A DNA stretch of 64,000 bases from Zasmidium citrigriseum. Lineage: Eukaryota > Ascomycota > Dothideomycetes > Mycosphaerellales > Mycosphaerellaceae. The position numbers and the translations under genes were made by a program. The DNA lies in contig NHNW01000076.1 in the NCBI GenBank assembly GCA_002786025.1, positions 1 through 64,000 on the forward strand, given 5' to 3'. The notes below the pieces were generated by a model that was not told the origin of the DNA, did not search any database, and saw only the letters and a program-made list of their open reading frames with translations. Shown piece after piece: positions 22,162 to 32,740 of the stretch; position 1 is the first letter of the stretch, and every line of letters begins with the position of its first letter.

Positions 22162-23589
22162 CAATGTTGGGCGAGTATGTGCAGCACCTCAAGGACACTG
22201 AGCGCCTTGAGAGGGAGGATCGAGTCTACGAAATTCGATAAGTCCAGGCAACCGCGAGCATTCAACAAGAAGCGCGAACCGCTACATGTTACCGAAATTG
22301 AATCAACACTGAACAGTGGCACCCAGTCTATGCCCTGCTCAACGACTAATCATGTTTCAACCAAGGATATCCGCGAACAGCTTCACGTCTATTCGTAATC
22401 AGCCCCGAACATCAACAACAACGAAACCTTGCGACTTACCAGCCAGCTCAACGCCCAAGGCAAAGGTCTCAGCATCAGCTTTCGCCTCTTCGAAATCTTC
22501 GTAACCAACCAGGAACCTCTCGGTCATGGTCGCGGCACTCAGATTCGCATCGAACCACATCAACAGATGAGCAAGATAGCCATTCATTCCCAGCTCGGAT
22601 AATCCGTTTCGAAGTCCGATCATCCTCACCAGGCCTTGCATGTGGATCCGATATGATTCGATTTGACCAAATATGGCCTCGAACAAAGCAAGCTTGAGCA
22701 CGGCCAGGATCGTTCCGTCAGACAGCTGTTCGTCTGCTGCGTCTATCGCCGATTGTACGAAGCCATATGTCTTTGACCTTAGACGGAGAATCTCAGGACT
22801 CATCACTTCACGACCCTCACGGTGTCGAAGGAGGCAGCCTGTGAAGAGGACGGTTGTTGCAAGGATGGCTGGATTTGTCAAGATCAATGGATGAAGATAC
22901 CTGGGACCCCAGCCTTTGAACTGTGCGTACTGAGCGTGGAAGAGCTGGCCATGCTGACGTTCTTGCCAGAGATAACAGGACCAGATCGTTGGTACTGATG
23001 TCCCGAGCTGGCGTGCATAGAGGTGAAGTTGATCGGAAGGATCGTGAGGATTCAACAGCAGGGATAGCTGGTCTACTGAGAGTTCGTTGCCCGCAAAAAC
23101 TGTCGGCACTCTTGTCGATGAGGAGCTCCGACTGGATAGGAGGCTTGGTGGAGATGGGGTGTGATCCCTCTTTGATATCACGTTCTCGGACTTGGATCGT
23201 TGAAGTATAGCTTCCTGCCGCCTTTGTCGATGCTGCCGTTTCGCTACATGAGCTCTGATGTCGTGCCTAGCGGATCTCGTCGGCTGTGTCGTCGCTGGGT
23301 CGACTGGCAAAAATGTCCATGCCGTAGCATTTGAAGGAGTGTCGGGAGCTGAAGCCTTCGATAGAAGGACCGATTCTTCACTTCCTTGACCCACGCCGTC
23401 TACTTCTTGGTCTAATCCTCCCGTGTCTCCAAGCCTCGTAGCGGGGTATTGGGGGCCGCGAAAGTCTTTTGGGTCCTCAGTCTTCGTGGTTTTTGATCTG
23501 ATGACAGCCTTGAATGATTCTGAGTTTGCAGCCTTACCAGGTTCCTCCACCGCGATGAACAAGAATGTGGGCTTGTGGTCCCCGACCAT
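22068..23589 (-). CDS. Fungal transcription-factor-like protein without zinc cluster
   Basis: Exon 1 is 23,589-22,440, the intron 22,439-22,346 (GTAAGT...TTAG, 94 nt) and exon 2 22,345-22,068, giving 475 aa. Reading through the donor would give 396 aa. The N-terminus (HKPTFLFIAVEEPGK) and the basic segment HVAKRQHRQRR near residue 120 are typical of the large group of fungal C6-transcription-factor-like proteins that lack the Zn2Cys6 cluster but keep the fungal-specific regulatory region (PF11951-like). The helical region ADEQLSDGTILAVLKLALFEAIFGQ and LVRMIGLRNGL also fits. Exon 2 contains ARGCLDLSNFVDSIL, a motif expected late in this family, and then ends abruptly, overlapping the 3' part of the HET relic. 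The C-terminus is probably truncated. Function unknown; a nuclear role is likely. Confidence 0.7.
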
Positions 23590-24589
23590 GCTATTGTTGT
23601 TTCACGACCATTCTGACACGTTGAGTGCTACAACAGAGGTGAGAGCCACAGAGCTCACCACCTAGGCGTCCTGCATGTCGCGAACCCGAAGGGTTGCTAT
23701 TGGAGCCGAAGCCGAGCCCACATGCCGATGCCGATCGGACAGTCTGGCCTTTCTTCGACCTCGCAGTTCCCATCAACATCACCTCATCTTCATCAACCCT
23801 TTCATCAAAATCACGCCTATCACCCTCTGCGGTATCAGATAAACGTCCTCTCAGCCCTGTGTCCTCGGCACTTCTCACCTTGATCACCTCTACCAGCCCA
23901 GCGCCCGTGAAAATAAAAAATTGCTACACCGCCATATTTCGAATCCATCAGATAAATGAAGCCCTTCCCAGGTACCGAAAGCGGACGCATCAATCAGACC
24001 TTCCCCTGCGTCTCACGCACATGAAAACGATCTTTGCCCGCAAACCACCAATCCAGCCCCATCCCTCCCCCACGAAGATCTACCTGCGACCGGGCGTTCC
24101 ACTTTGAGCAACTGCACCGCGAAAAGCCCTCGCACACGCCTCTGGTTCGCCCTTCTCGCCCGGCACATGCGTTGGCATTGATCAATGCTCCCGTGGCAGC
24201 ATGTCGTTTCATACGGCTTGCGTGCGTGGTTCACGGTGCCTGCGTACAGGGCTGATGAAACGACGAACTGCTTCGTTGCGTCGTCCGCCCCCGTGACACA
24301 GCATGCGCGACAGGGCTGTCAACTGGTGGACGGGTAGGCGAGGTTCGTATATATGTTTTCGTTCATTCTCGCGATGCCTTTTCTTTGCTCTAAGATTGTC
24401 TTGCTTCTTCTTTCAAGAGACTCTTTTTCGTCGTCGCCGACGCTTGTCGTTCTTTTTTTGTGCTGTGCACTTCTGCCCTTCTTTCGACTGCGAGGATCTG
24501 GTATCCCTTTACGTTCGCTCTTCAGCCTTTTGATACCAGACCTGTCCTGTCCTTTCGTTAAAGATCAACACCGACTCAAGACAACGACC
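23590..24589. other. Intergenic with promoter of Pro/Gly-rich secreted gene
   Basis: About 1 kb between divergent genes. A TATA-like element (CGTATATATG, about 24,345) precedes a strongly pyrimidine-rich leader (24,360-24,580) upstream of the secreted protein gene. A 98-codon minus-strand frame at 23,591-23,887 has no recognisable domain and is not called. Confidence 0.45.
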
Positions 24590-25054
24590 ATGAAGCACTT
24601 CATCGCTCTCTCTGCCCTCGCAGGCCTCGCGGCAGCCGCTCCCTTCTACGGCAAGCCACCAGGCTACCCAGCACCAACCGGCGCTCTTCCACCAAAGCCA
24701 CCAGGTAGCGGAAACCCATACCCTACCGCTCCTCTTTACCCAATGCCAACGATGATTCCACCACCCGGCAGCGGCTTGCCACCACTTCCTACTGGCTCTG
24801 GCATCCCAGCTCCTTCAGGCACTGGCGTCTTCCCAATTGGCCCCGTCGGCACAGGCACTGGTGTGCCATTCCCAATTCCAACTGGCACTGCCCCACCACC
24901 AGGCCCTATCGGCACCGCACCACCAGCCCCAATTGGCACTGGGCCAGCACCCTACCCATACAAAGACAGCACCGACGAGCAGCGTGGCTACTCAGGCAAG
25001 ATCAAGACCGGCAACGACGACAGCGAGGAAGACGAAGAGGACGACGAGGAGTAA
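24590..25054 (+). CDS. Secreted Pro/Gly-rich protein with acidic tail
   Basis: 154 aa from the ATG at 24,590. I chose this start over the upstream one at 24,353 because it gives a clean signal peptide (MKHFIALSALAGLAAAA, cleavage before PFYG) and is preceded by CCATG context; the extra 79 upstream residues are hydrophobic UTR-like sequence. The mature chain is mostly Pro, Gly, Thr and Ala with irregular repeats of the type PTGTG, IGTAPP and PPPGSG. It ends in a short charged region (SGKIKTGNDDSEEDEEDDEE). There are no cysteines and no membrane segment. Composition suggests an extracellular or wall-associated, disordered protein; function unknown. It is transcribed towards the minus-strand permease gene 184 bp away. 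Confidence 0.75.
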   Translation: MKHFIALSALAGLAAAAPFYGKPPGYPAPTGALPPKPPGSGNPYPTAPLYPMPTMIPPPGSGLPPLPTGSGIPAPSGTGVFPIGPVGTGTGVPFPIPTGTAPPPGPIGTAPPAPIGTGPAPYPYKDSTDEQRGYSGKIKTGNDDSEEDEEDDEE

Positions 25055-25238
25055 ATTCTGCGTTCAGGGAAGGTGATGGATCACAGCACAGCACATTCGG
25101 TCGTTTCAGAGGTGTGGCGAGAATTGATGCATTGTTCATTGAGGCATTTCTTGTGGTTGATAGAGTGGAGCACAGCAACAGCGAAGAGAAAAGCAATCTT
25201 GAGTCTTCTTCGGCCTCGGATCGTCTTATGTTCCTGCT

Positions 25239-27331
25239 TCAGAACAATGTCGCCATGATGTTGTCCTTGTAGGTCACCGGCGTCTCGTCCCGCACGTTCT
25301 GGTAATACTGCGTCAGATCCTCGAAGTGTTGCAGACCAGAGGTCAGGTCCACTTCCTGAAGACGCTGAAATCGTGTCCGCTTGAAGACCTTCCAGCAGAT
25401 ACCGATCAAGGCTGCCAAAGCGATCTGTCACAAGTCAGTAAGTGCAAGTCTAATCTTCTGAATTTCGATCAAGGGAAGAATCACTGACGATCCCGTAGTT
25501 GAAGACAAATGTCGAAGCCTGCCAATTGCCCTTTAGGAAGACTGAGTAGCCTTGGACCCTGTAACGACCATGAGCCTGTTGCTGGCAAATGGATTGGATC
25601 TCTCTCACCAAAGAAAGATGAAAGTCCAAAGGAAAGCCCAGTAGCTCGCATACGGCTGCCAGCGAGACAGATTCGGTAGAAAGCTCTTGCGGTCGATGCC
25701 CTGTGCCTTCATGGCTGCGTGGAAGCGAATGTAGGTGATCGACATGGTGCAGAAGTTGCTGATTGATGGTCAGTCGTTGATGCATCCTTTCGGGATCGCG
25801 AGGTACTTGCAACATAGTCGCTGCTGTACAAAAGCTGAGGGTTCCCCTTAGCATCTGTTCGCTCCTGCACGAGTGAATTAATGGACTCACTTCAAGATCC
25901 AGTCAAGCACCTTCGCGCTCCCTGAGCCTAATGCCAAGTATGCCAGGCAGCTGAGCAACATGACGACGATAACGGCTAGGTATGGCACACCCCTGAGATA
26001 CATCAGCACAGCACGCCTTTGGAACACCCATAAAAGAATGCTCACTTCTTGTTGACCCTTCGAAGGACCTTCGGTGCTTGCCCTTCCAAAGCCAAAGCAT
26101 GCAAAGCTCTCGAGGCATTGAATGTATACGCATTCCCAGCTGAGACAATACAAGTGATGAGCGCAGCGTTGACGATTGACGGCAGGACGGGAATCTTGAG
26201 GCCTTGCATCGATATAACACTGGCAAGGGTACATTAGCATTTGACCTTCCAATTGATTTGGTTGTTGTTACTAAGGAGAGCCGCCAGCATATGTATCGCC
26301 TCCATCCGTCAACTTGGGCTCATCAGAAGGCACAAGAATGCCTACGCAAAGAGCACCACCAACCATGAAAACCAAGAGCCGAGCAACGATGGTGTTGAAA
26401 GCCCTTGGAATCGTTCGTCGAGGATCCTTCGCTTCACCGGCAATCATAGAGATGTACTCTGGCCCACCAATGGAGAACCCGGCGACGACGACAGCGTTTA
26501 CGAAAGACATTAAACCGTCCACAGGTGTGGGCGCAACCCAAGGACCGGGATTCACCCAGTAACGGAAACCAAATCGATCGTGCAATGGGTTGCCGCCCAG
26601 CATAACGATGAAGGTATACAAGATCAGTCCGGTGGCGAGAAGAACTTTGCCCAGCGCGAGCCAAAACTCTGCCTCCCCAAAGAGATCCGCTCGATACACG
26701 TTCAGGGCCAGGTACATCACCAACGACACCGAGATAAGAATCGCGGGAGACTCATCGTACCCCCAATACTGCACCAGCGTGTTGATAATTGTCGCCTCGA
26801 AGATCACATACGAAGTCATGGCGAAGAAGTGGTTCCAGCCAACCGCGACACCTAGGGCCGGATCGACCATGCGTCCAGCCAAACGGATAAAGGAGCCATC
26901 AAGCGGAAAGAGAGTCACGATTTCGGTTTGGCATTGGGCGACGCTGTAGACGACCGTGGCCCAGAAGATGAAGGCCGTAAGCATGCAGACTGGGCCGGAG
27001 AGGAGGCCCTTACCGATTGCTACGAAGAGGGCGGCGCCGATTGAGCCGGCGATTGAGGTTAGTTGGATTTGGCGAGGATTGAGGCGACGGTGATTGATGG
27101 CTTCGGAGAGTTCTGTGGGCAGCGATTTGTTGTCCTCTGTGTTGGGGACTGTGTTCGTTTTGGGCAGCTAATTGAGCAGTCAGTCGACGAGAGTCTCAAT
27201 TGAAGAGAGTGGGCGTGAGTGCTCACCTCCGTCACTTCGCCGTGATCAAGAGAAGTGATTCGTGTCGCTGGCTCGATAGTTTTCTTGAAGTGATCGTCGG
27301 TGTCCATACGGACAAACGAAGGACGCTTCAT
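25239..27331 (-). CDS. YAT-family amino-acid permease
   Basis: Eight exons (27,331-27,227; 27,167-26,272; 26,219-26,046; 25,992-25,891; 25,834-25,814; 25,758-25,609; 25,558-25,489; 25,424-25,239) splice in frame to 567 aa. After a hydrophilic cytoplasmic N-terminus, LNPRQIQLTSIAGSIGAALFVAIGKGL is the signature first membrane helix of fungal amino-acid/polyamine permeases. GFSIGGPEYISMIAGEAKDPRRTIPRAF in exon 2, and NAYTFNASRALHALALEGQAPKVLRRV in exon 3, are also diagnostic. About twelve membrane helices are expected. It would import amino acids at the plasma membrane; the substrate cannot be read from the sequence. Exon 5 is only 21 nt and its best in-frame donor is the weak GTTGCA. This is needed to join FCTAATI to NFCTMSITYIRF. 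It is divergent from the dioxygenase gene at 27,847. Confidence 0.88.
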
Positions 27332-27846
27332 CTTGTCTTAGGGGACTGGAATGAAGGTCGACGACTAAGGGTAGAGCGTAAATGGCCTCTCGGTCGGCAA
27401 GCTAATCGACTCCAATGCCACCTCGGACATATGTATCTCGCCATATTGTCGAAGGATCCTGGCCAAGACGCGTGCTATCGGCAGCTGCAAGTCAACGAGC
27501 GAGAGGCCGAGCGTCTCGGACATCTCGTGCAGATAACGTTGAGAAGCCCGCGAGCCTTGGAGGCAATCCTGATCCATGAAACGGATGAGTGGGCTGAATA
27601 GATAGATCCAATGTGTGCGGGTCGAGGTTGATAGGCTAAGGATATGCGTGATAGGGGAGCATCTCGCCAAGCTGGGTCGGGATGATTGATGTCTCCGCGA
27701 CTATGCTCGTTAGCGGACGCCATTGATCCGTGCAAGTTTATGAGTCTTAACAGTGTGATTCACACACAAGATCCCAAGCATAAAAATCTCGAAAGAATAC
27801 CACTCACCTTCAAACTTACATCCGACATCTGGCTCAGGAAGTTACA
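27332..27846. promoter_or_regulatory. Shared promoter region of permease and dioxygenase
   Basis: 515 bp between two divergent start codons. It must hold both promoters. TCGGAC/TCGGCA-like words occur, but no operator can be named from the sequence. Short minus-strand frames here are not convincing. Confidence 0.5.
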
Positions 27847-28907
27847 ATGGCACCCTCACTCGTCACAATCGACTCCTCGGAACCTCTCGAAGGAATGTAC
27901 GATATCATAATCCGCGACGGCGGCCTCATAGTCTCCAACTTTCTCTCACAAGAGCTGCTTCAAGAATGCATGACCGCCATCGAACCACACATGAAAGGCC
28001 GCAAGCTCTACACCTCCGACTCAACGCACGACGAGCTAGGCGCCGACTTCTTCCCCGAGGGCTCGCAAAGAGTCTACTCCCTGCTGGCACGAATGCCCGA
28101 GCAAATCACGAAGATCATGAGATTGCCCGTGTGGCAGGGAATCATGGGCCGATTTCTGAACGACGAGTTCGCGTCGTATACCGGAGAAACGCTTGTGCCG
28201 CAGAAGAGCGGATATATGCTCGCATCGACGGCCGCCTTGCGACTGGTACCTGGAGCGAAGCCACAGCCGTTGCACCGAGATCAGATTGCGTATCAAACCA
28301 GGCCAGATCCAAACAATCCCCTTTTCACGCCCATGGTCGGTTGTCTTATTGCCGGATCGAGGAGTACCTTCAAAAACGGGGCCACGGCTGTGATCCCAGG
28401 GAGTCATCTTTGGGGAGCGGACAGAGCGCCGAAGATCGAGGAGTGCACGTATGCGGAGATGGAGCCTGGGTCTGCGTTGTTCACACTCGGGTCGACGTAC
28501 CATGGGGCTGGCGAGAACAAGTCTGAGCCAACAGATCCGGATGCGCTGAGGACTTTATTTGCTTGCTTTGCGTAAGTCCTGCGCCAATCTAATCATACTA
28601 GGCATTAGAAGTTGACTCGTGACCAGGCAAAGAGACTACTTCCGCCAAGATCAGGACGAGGTGCTCGCCACACCGATCGAAGTTGCTCGAAAGCTGCCAG
28701 AGGACATCCTGAAGCTGGCAGGATATTGTGAGTGGTCCTTGTCCGCCATCCGTGATTATCGTGATGATTAGCTGACGCTTCTCGACAGACAAGGCTGTTG
28801 GAGGGGTAGGATATGTTGAAGATCACCAGAGTCCAGCGGAGTTCATGCAAAGGGACAACACTGGTATTGGGGCATTTGGTCAGAGCTCCAACAAAGTCGC
28901 TCTTTGA
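27847..28907 (+). CDS. Phytanoyl-CoA dioxygenase-family (PhyH) oxygenase
   Basis: Exons 27,847-28,571, 28,627-28,727 and 28,789-28,907 (introns 55 and 61 nt) encode 314 aa. The Fe(II)/2-oxoglutarate site is visible: His143 and Asp145 in PLHRDQIAY, and a distal His219 in STYHGAGEN. IVSNFLSQELLQECMTAI near residue 30 is the usual N-terminal element of the family, and GCLIAGSRSTFKNGATAVIPGSH is the expected core strand before it closes on the distal histidine. In fungi such enzymes hydroxylate diverse small molecules, often in secondary metabolism. The substrate is unknown. No peroxisomal targeting signal (the protein ends NKVAL) or signal peptide is seen. It is divergent from an amino-acid permease, so it might act on an amino-acid-derived compound, but that is inference only. 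Confidence 0.85.
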
Positions 28908-29191
28908 TACGAGGTACGGAGTGAGGCTCCGGCAAGTCCACAGCGGTGTCGATTCGTGAAATCAGAAGTGCTCGAAAGTGAGCCGTGCAGTGACTTTTCC
29001 ACAAGGTCAAATGGTCCGTGCGATGTTGCTCCTTCCTTTTTCGAAGGTCGGAGCTTCACTGCGCTTCTTTTTGCAATCACTTCAATTAGCCACACTCCTT
29101 CACCATCGCACACCAACACAAACCCTTACACTCAACAACATCCATCGGAAGAAGAGTTGCTTCCGCGTCAACGCTCCGGTCGATCACAACC

Positions 29192-30356
29192 ATGGCGGCT
29201 GCCCACACGTCCGCCGGCACGCCTCGTCGTGATGGAGACGTCCAAGGAGACAGATTTTGGTCAACCAGGGGTATGATGTGCAACACATGCGCCCAGAAGA
29301 GATGGCTCGATGTAAGATCGCCAGGCAGTTACTCAGCCCTGCGGAAGACGTCGACTGACTTGACGCTTCTTCTAGTGCAACTTCCTCGAGAGTGGTCGTC
29401 CATGCAACAACTGCAAGCAGGCGACTGTTCAGAATCCCAGGCACGTGTGCACGGAGAACGGCAAAGCCTGGAGAGAAGTCTTCCTGGAGCATGCAGAAGA
29501 GCGACTCGCACAAACAGGCGATACCGTCTTGCCTGATCCGAAAAAGAGAGGTTATTCAATGTACTCCACTGATCACATGAATCCGGGGCCTCCGAGAGAT
29601 CCTCCGCCGATCCCAGAAGACATCAAACAAGACGCTTTTGCCGCGTTCGGAGTTCCAAGACCAGGTGCGCGTGGACAAGGGCCAACAGCTCATCAGTACC
29701 AGCAGCCGACATCTTCCATGCAGACTGAGCAATACTTTCACGGCGGCCAGCAATACGCACGTCGCGACGAAGCTGCACTCCCAGTCCCTCCACCGCCACC
29801 AGCTCCTCCAGGAACGCACTTGTTACCGCCTGGCTGGCGCTCAGCATGGGACAACAACAGCCAGTCCTACTATTTCGTGCATCGAAGTACTGGACGTACC
29901 CAGTGGGAGATACCTCAGCCTCCGCCACCTCCTCCAACCATTCCCGCATCCTTGCCGCCGGACTGGTATTCTCAGTGGGATCGCAACAGCCAGCGCGCCT
30001 ACTACATACACCAAAGCAGAGGCTGGACTCAGTGGGAGATACCATCCAATGAGCAACACTCGGCGGCCACGAGCCTTTCATCGCTCTCGCAAGGCAGCTC
30101 TGTCCCGCGTGTGCTCATCCAGGACGGAGACGAGCGGCGCGCTGAGCTAAGGGACGCCACTAAAGCGAGCGTGGCCGATGCATTATCGTCCATGAATCCA
30201 GCACAGAGAGAATCGAGCGAGGCAGGAAGTGCTGCTGTCCGCGGTTCTGAGCAAGATGCGGCAGCTAGACTCTCGCTCTTCCGAAGCCAGAAGAGACACC
30301 GATCGCCCGAGGAAGAGGGTGAGCAGCTTCATCAGAAGAAGGCGAAGAACGGGTGA
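29192..30356 (+). CDS. Protein with Zn2Cys6-like cluster and two WW domains
   Basis: Exons 29,192-29,311 and 29,376-30,356 (64-nt intron) give 366 aa. Residues 30-65 form a six-cysteine pattern, C-X2-C-X7-C-X8-C-X2-C-X11-C with GRPCNNC, close to but looser than a canonical Zn2Cys6 cluster; the intron splits it after residue 40. A Pro/Gln-rich stretch with a PPPPPAPP run follows. Then come two WW domains at about 190-221 (LPPGWRSAWDNNSQSYYFVH ... TQWEIP) and 233-265 (LPPDWYSQWDRNSQRAYYIH ... TQWEIP). The C-terminus is charged with a KRHRSPEEE and KKAKNG end, probably nuclear. WW domains bind proline-rich ligands. A role in transcription or RNA processing is plausible but not proven. I know no named orthologue. 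Confidence 0.8.
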
Positions 30357-31033
30357 TCGCATGGTTCACACAAGCGGACTCGGTCACAGTCTTCTGGTTG
30401 TAAAGCCATCGGATCCTACTCTTCTATCTCCTCGACTGAGGAACCACTCTCTTCCCAAACTCGCGGCTTCACGGCCTCGACCTCATGGTGTCGACAGTAG
30501 TTCGGCTTTGATCACTGGATTTCTTCTCTTTTCTTGCTTTTCCATGCATCTCAGGCTTCACGGACCGTTTTAGCAACACTGGCAGGCGGCTCAACTCGTT
30601 CCAACGGATTTGGCCCGGCCACGGCATTGAGACTGGGCAGTGAAATGGAGAGGATGCAGCGACGATCGGTTTGGAAACAGGACGGTCAAGAGAGTAATAA
30701 CAGGAATAGCTTGTAAATTACAGAAAAGTTGACTGCTCTGGTCCCGTGTGAAGGTGAGGTCGAGGAAGTCGGAGATTGGAGAAGGAACGCTCGGCAAATC
30801 TTGCCGAAACCTTCGCATTTCAACTTTTCCTCGACGCGATGCACTCTCTTCCCGACATCAACTCGACAGACCACCGATAAATGCTGTGTTTGAAGACAAA
30901 GCACGCAAAACATCAAGAGTAAGTGATTGCTCGACAGGATCTCTCGCATATCAGTCTCATTTCGATCAAGAGCCGTGCCGACGACGCGTTGGCCTTAACG
31001 TGGTGTAAACAGCACTCCAAAAGTAACAGCCTT
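30357..31033. other. Intergenic
   Basis: Flank between two plus-strand genes. The frame of the downstream gene is open 111 nt upstream of its ATG but starts with no ATG. Nothing else supported. Confidence 0.5.
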
Positions 31034-32740
31034 ATGGGCATCAATCGATTTGGTCTCCGCATGAGGAGTTATGCCTCCCGAAATACCCTGGGAAGCACAC
31101 AGTCACCTGCTGAAGATTCCGTGGCGATCATCGACGGACCAGGCCTTGCACACTACGTCTTCTACCAGCTATGCGACGCCCACCACTCTTCTGTGGCCGA
31201 TTTCTCATATGCCGCTTGCGTTGATGCTGTCATCCAATGGCTGAAGGATCTGCAATCTATCGGCTTCAAGATCGAGGCCATATTCTTTGACGGCGCGCTC
31301 CCTGATTCGAAAAAGGATGTTCGCATTGGCCGATTGCAGTCCTACACCGAACGATTACTGGCCTACAAGCAGACCCTTGGTAGTGAACGTCCCATCTTGT
31401 CTGGCTCAGCAAGGAAGACGTTATCGCCGCCCCCGTTCATGGTCTTTGCTATCGTGGAAGAGCTTCTTCATCACGAGGACTTCTCAAAGCTGACATTCAT
31501 GGTACCCGGCGAAGCGGATCCTTACTGTGTCGCAGCAGCTCAGGCCGCCGAGACCGACTCGCCCATAGCCATCTTCTCGGACGATGCCGACTTACTGGTG
31601 TATCGACTTGGCCAGAAGACTAGTGTGGTACCCTTTCGAGACCTCTCCATTTCCAAAGAGGAGTCAAATGTCGCCTGGACAGGTGAGCAGTATTGGCCGC
31701 ATGAGATCTCGAAGCGCTTTTCTGTGGACGATCTTATCAAACCTGCATACCTCCTGGCTCAGGATTCGTACTTGTCACTCGAAGAAGCATGTCGTATGCT
31801 CAAGTCAACGAACCTGAGTAAGAGGTCTGACTTCGCAGCCTTCGAGAAGACCTTCCAGACTACCGATGAGGTTGCTGAGTGGGCTAAGATCAGGGACAGT
31901 CCCGCATCTGAAGCTGCTGAGTCTGGGAAAGACTCAAGGGTAGCAGAGCTCATCCACCAATCGTATCAAGACCAGGGCATTCTCAGAATGTACCTGCCTT
32001 TCATACTTGACGACCCAGCGAAGAAGACTGCATGGATGGTCGGTACGGATCTTCGCACCCTCGCCTATTCGATCCTCTTGCACCAAAATGGATCAGATGC
32101 CAGCCTTCAGGAATATCGACGGAGCGGAAGCCGAATAGTATCAAGTATGGTCGAACCGCTTTCAAAAGAGCAGACTTCTACCCAACTGGAACAGCTTTCG
32201 ACTCATGTGGAACAAGTTCTCAGCTGGGCCTCGTCGAGCCACGACCTAGGTCACGCTGATGCATGGCGGTACATCATTCTTCAGCATGCACTCAACAGCC
32301 TTCAGACAGACGGGTACTCTTTGCCTTCCATCGAAGACGCGGTGCAGGTCGTGCTGAACGACGGGCAACCTCAATGGCACTGGGTCCTTTTGTCTGGGCA
32401 GTACCAAGCGGCTTTCTATTCTTTCAGAATGTTGAAGCAACTCGTTCTACATGCGGCACATCAAAAGAACCAACAAGATGCTCAATGGCTCAAGGCTGTA
32501 CAAAGCTTTGGGGAACAGACGGACAGCCTGCCACGCATCTCGTCGTTCTTCAGTCAAAGCGAGGCCGAGCAGAACGTCTGGCATACACTCGTCCAGGAGC
32601 TGATTTCCACACTCGAAGATACGAATGAAGAGGAGCCAGAAAGGCCTCGAAAGAAAGCCAAGAAATCCAAAAAGAGTGGTCAATCGCAGTCTGCTGCGCT
32701 GGAGAAGAACCCCTTCGCGATGCTGGCAGATGATAATTGA
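31034..32740 (+). CDS. Asteroid-type XPG/FEN1-like nuclease domain protein
   Basis: Single exon, 568 aa from the ATG at 31,034. The upstream part of the frame (to 30,923) lacks an ATG, and MGINRFGLRMRS is the expected family start. XPG-superfamily motifs are visible: AIIDGPGLAHYV (N-region Asp), IEAIFFDGALPDSKKDVR, VPGEADPYCVAAAQ (I-region Glu/Asp) and IFSDDADLLVY (DDxD). This matches the Asteroid family, distant FEN1/XPG relatives whose nuclease activity in fungi is little studied. After the nuclease-like half come helical regions and a basic C-terminal tail (RPRKKAKKSKKSG), likely a nuclear localisation signal. The protein is therefore probably nuclear, with a role in DNA or RNA structure processing. 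No introns or damage. Confidence 0.85.
   Translation: MGINRFGLRMRSYASRNTLGSTQSPAEDSVAIIDGPGLAHYVFYQLCDAHHSSVADFSYAACVDAVIQWLKDLQSIGFKIEAIFFDGALPDSKKDVRIGRLQSYTERLLAYKQTLGSERPILSGSARKTLSPPPFMVFAIVEELLHHEDFSKLTFMVPGEADPYCVAAAQAAETDSPIAIFSDDADLLVYRLGQKTSVVPFRDLSISKEESNVAWTGEQYWPHEISKRFSVDDLIKPAYLLAQDSYLSLEEACRMLKSTNLSKRSDFAAFEKTFQTTDEVAEWAKIRDSPASEAAESGKDSRVAELIHQSYQDQGILRMYLPFILDDPAKKTAWMVGTDLRTLAYSILLHQNGSDASLQEYRRSGSRIVSSMVEPLSKEQTSTQLEQLSTHVEQVLSWASSSHDLGHADAWRYIILQHALNSLQTDGYSLPSIEDAVQVVLNDGQPQWHWVLLSGQYQAAFYSFRMLKQLVLHAAHQKNQQDAQWLKAVQSFGEQTDSLPRISSFFSQSEAEQNVWHTLVQELISTLEDTNEEEPERPRKKAKKSKKSGQSQSAALEKNPFAMLADDN

Noticed and set aside
23591..23887. Minus-strand ORF as an upstream exon with a zinc cluster for the transcription-factor-like gene
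   Set aside because: It lacks the cysteine pattern, is in a different frame, and the gene already has a typical family N-terminus.
24353..24589. Upstream start of the Pro/Gly-rich secreted protein
   Set aside because: The added residues derive from a T/C-rich leader, while the internal ATG gives a proper signal peptide.
27365..27670. Minus-strand ORF in the shared permease/dioxygenase promoter
   Set aside because: No recognisable domain and no splice sites linking it to the permease, whose own start at 27,331 is well placed.
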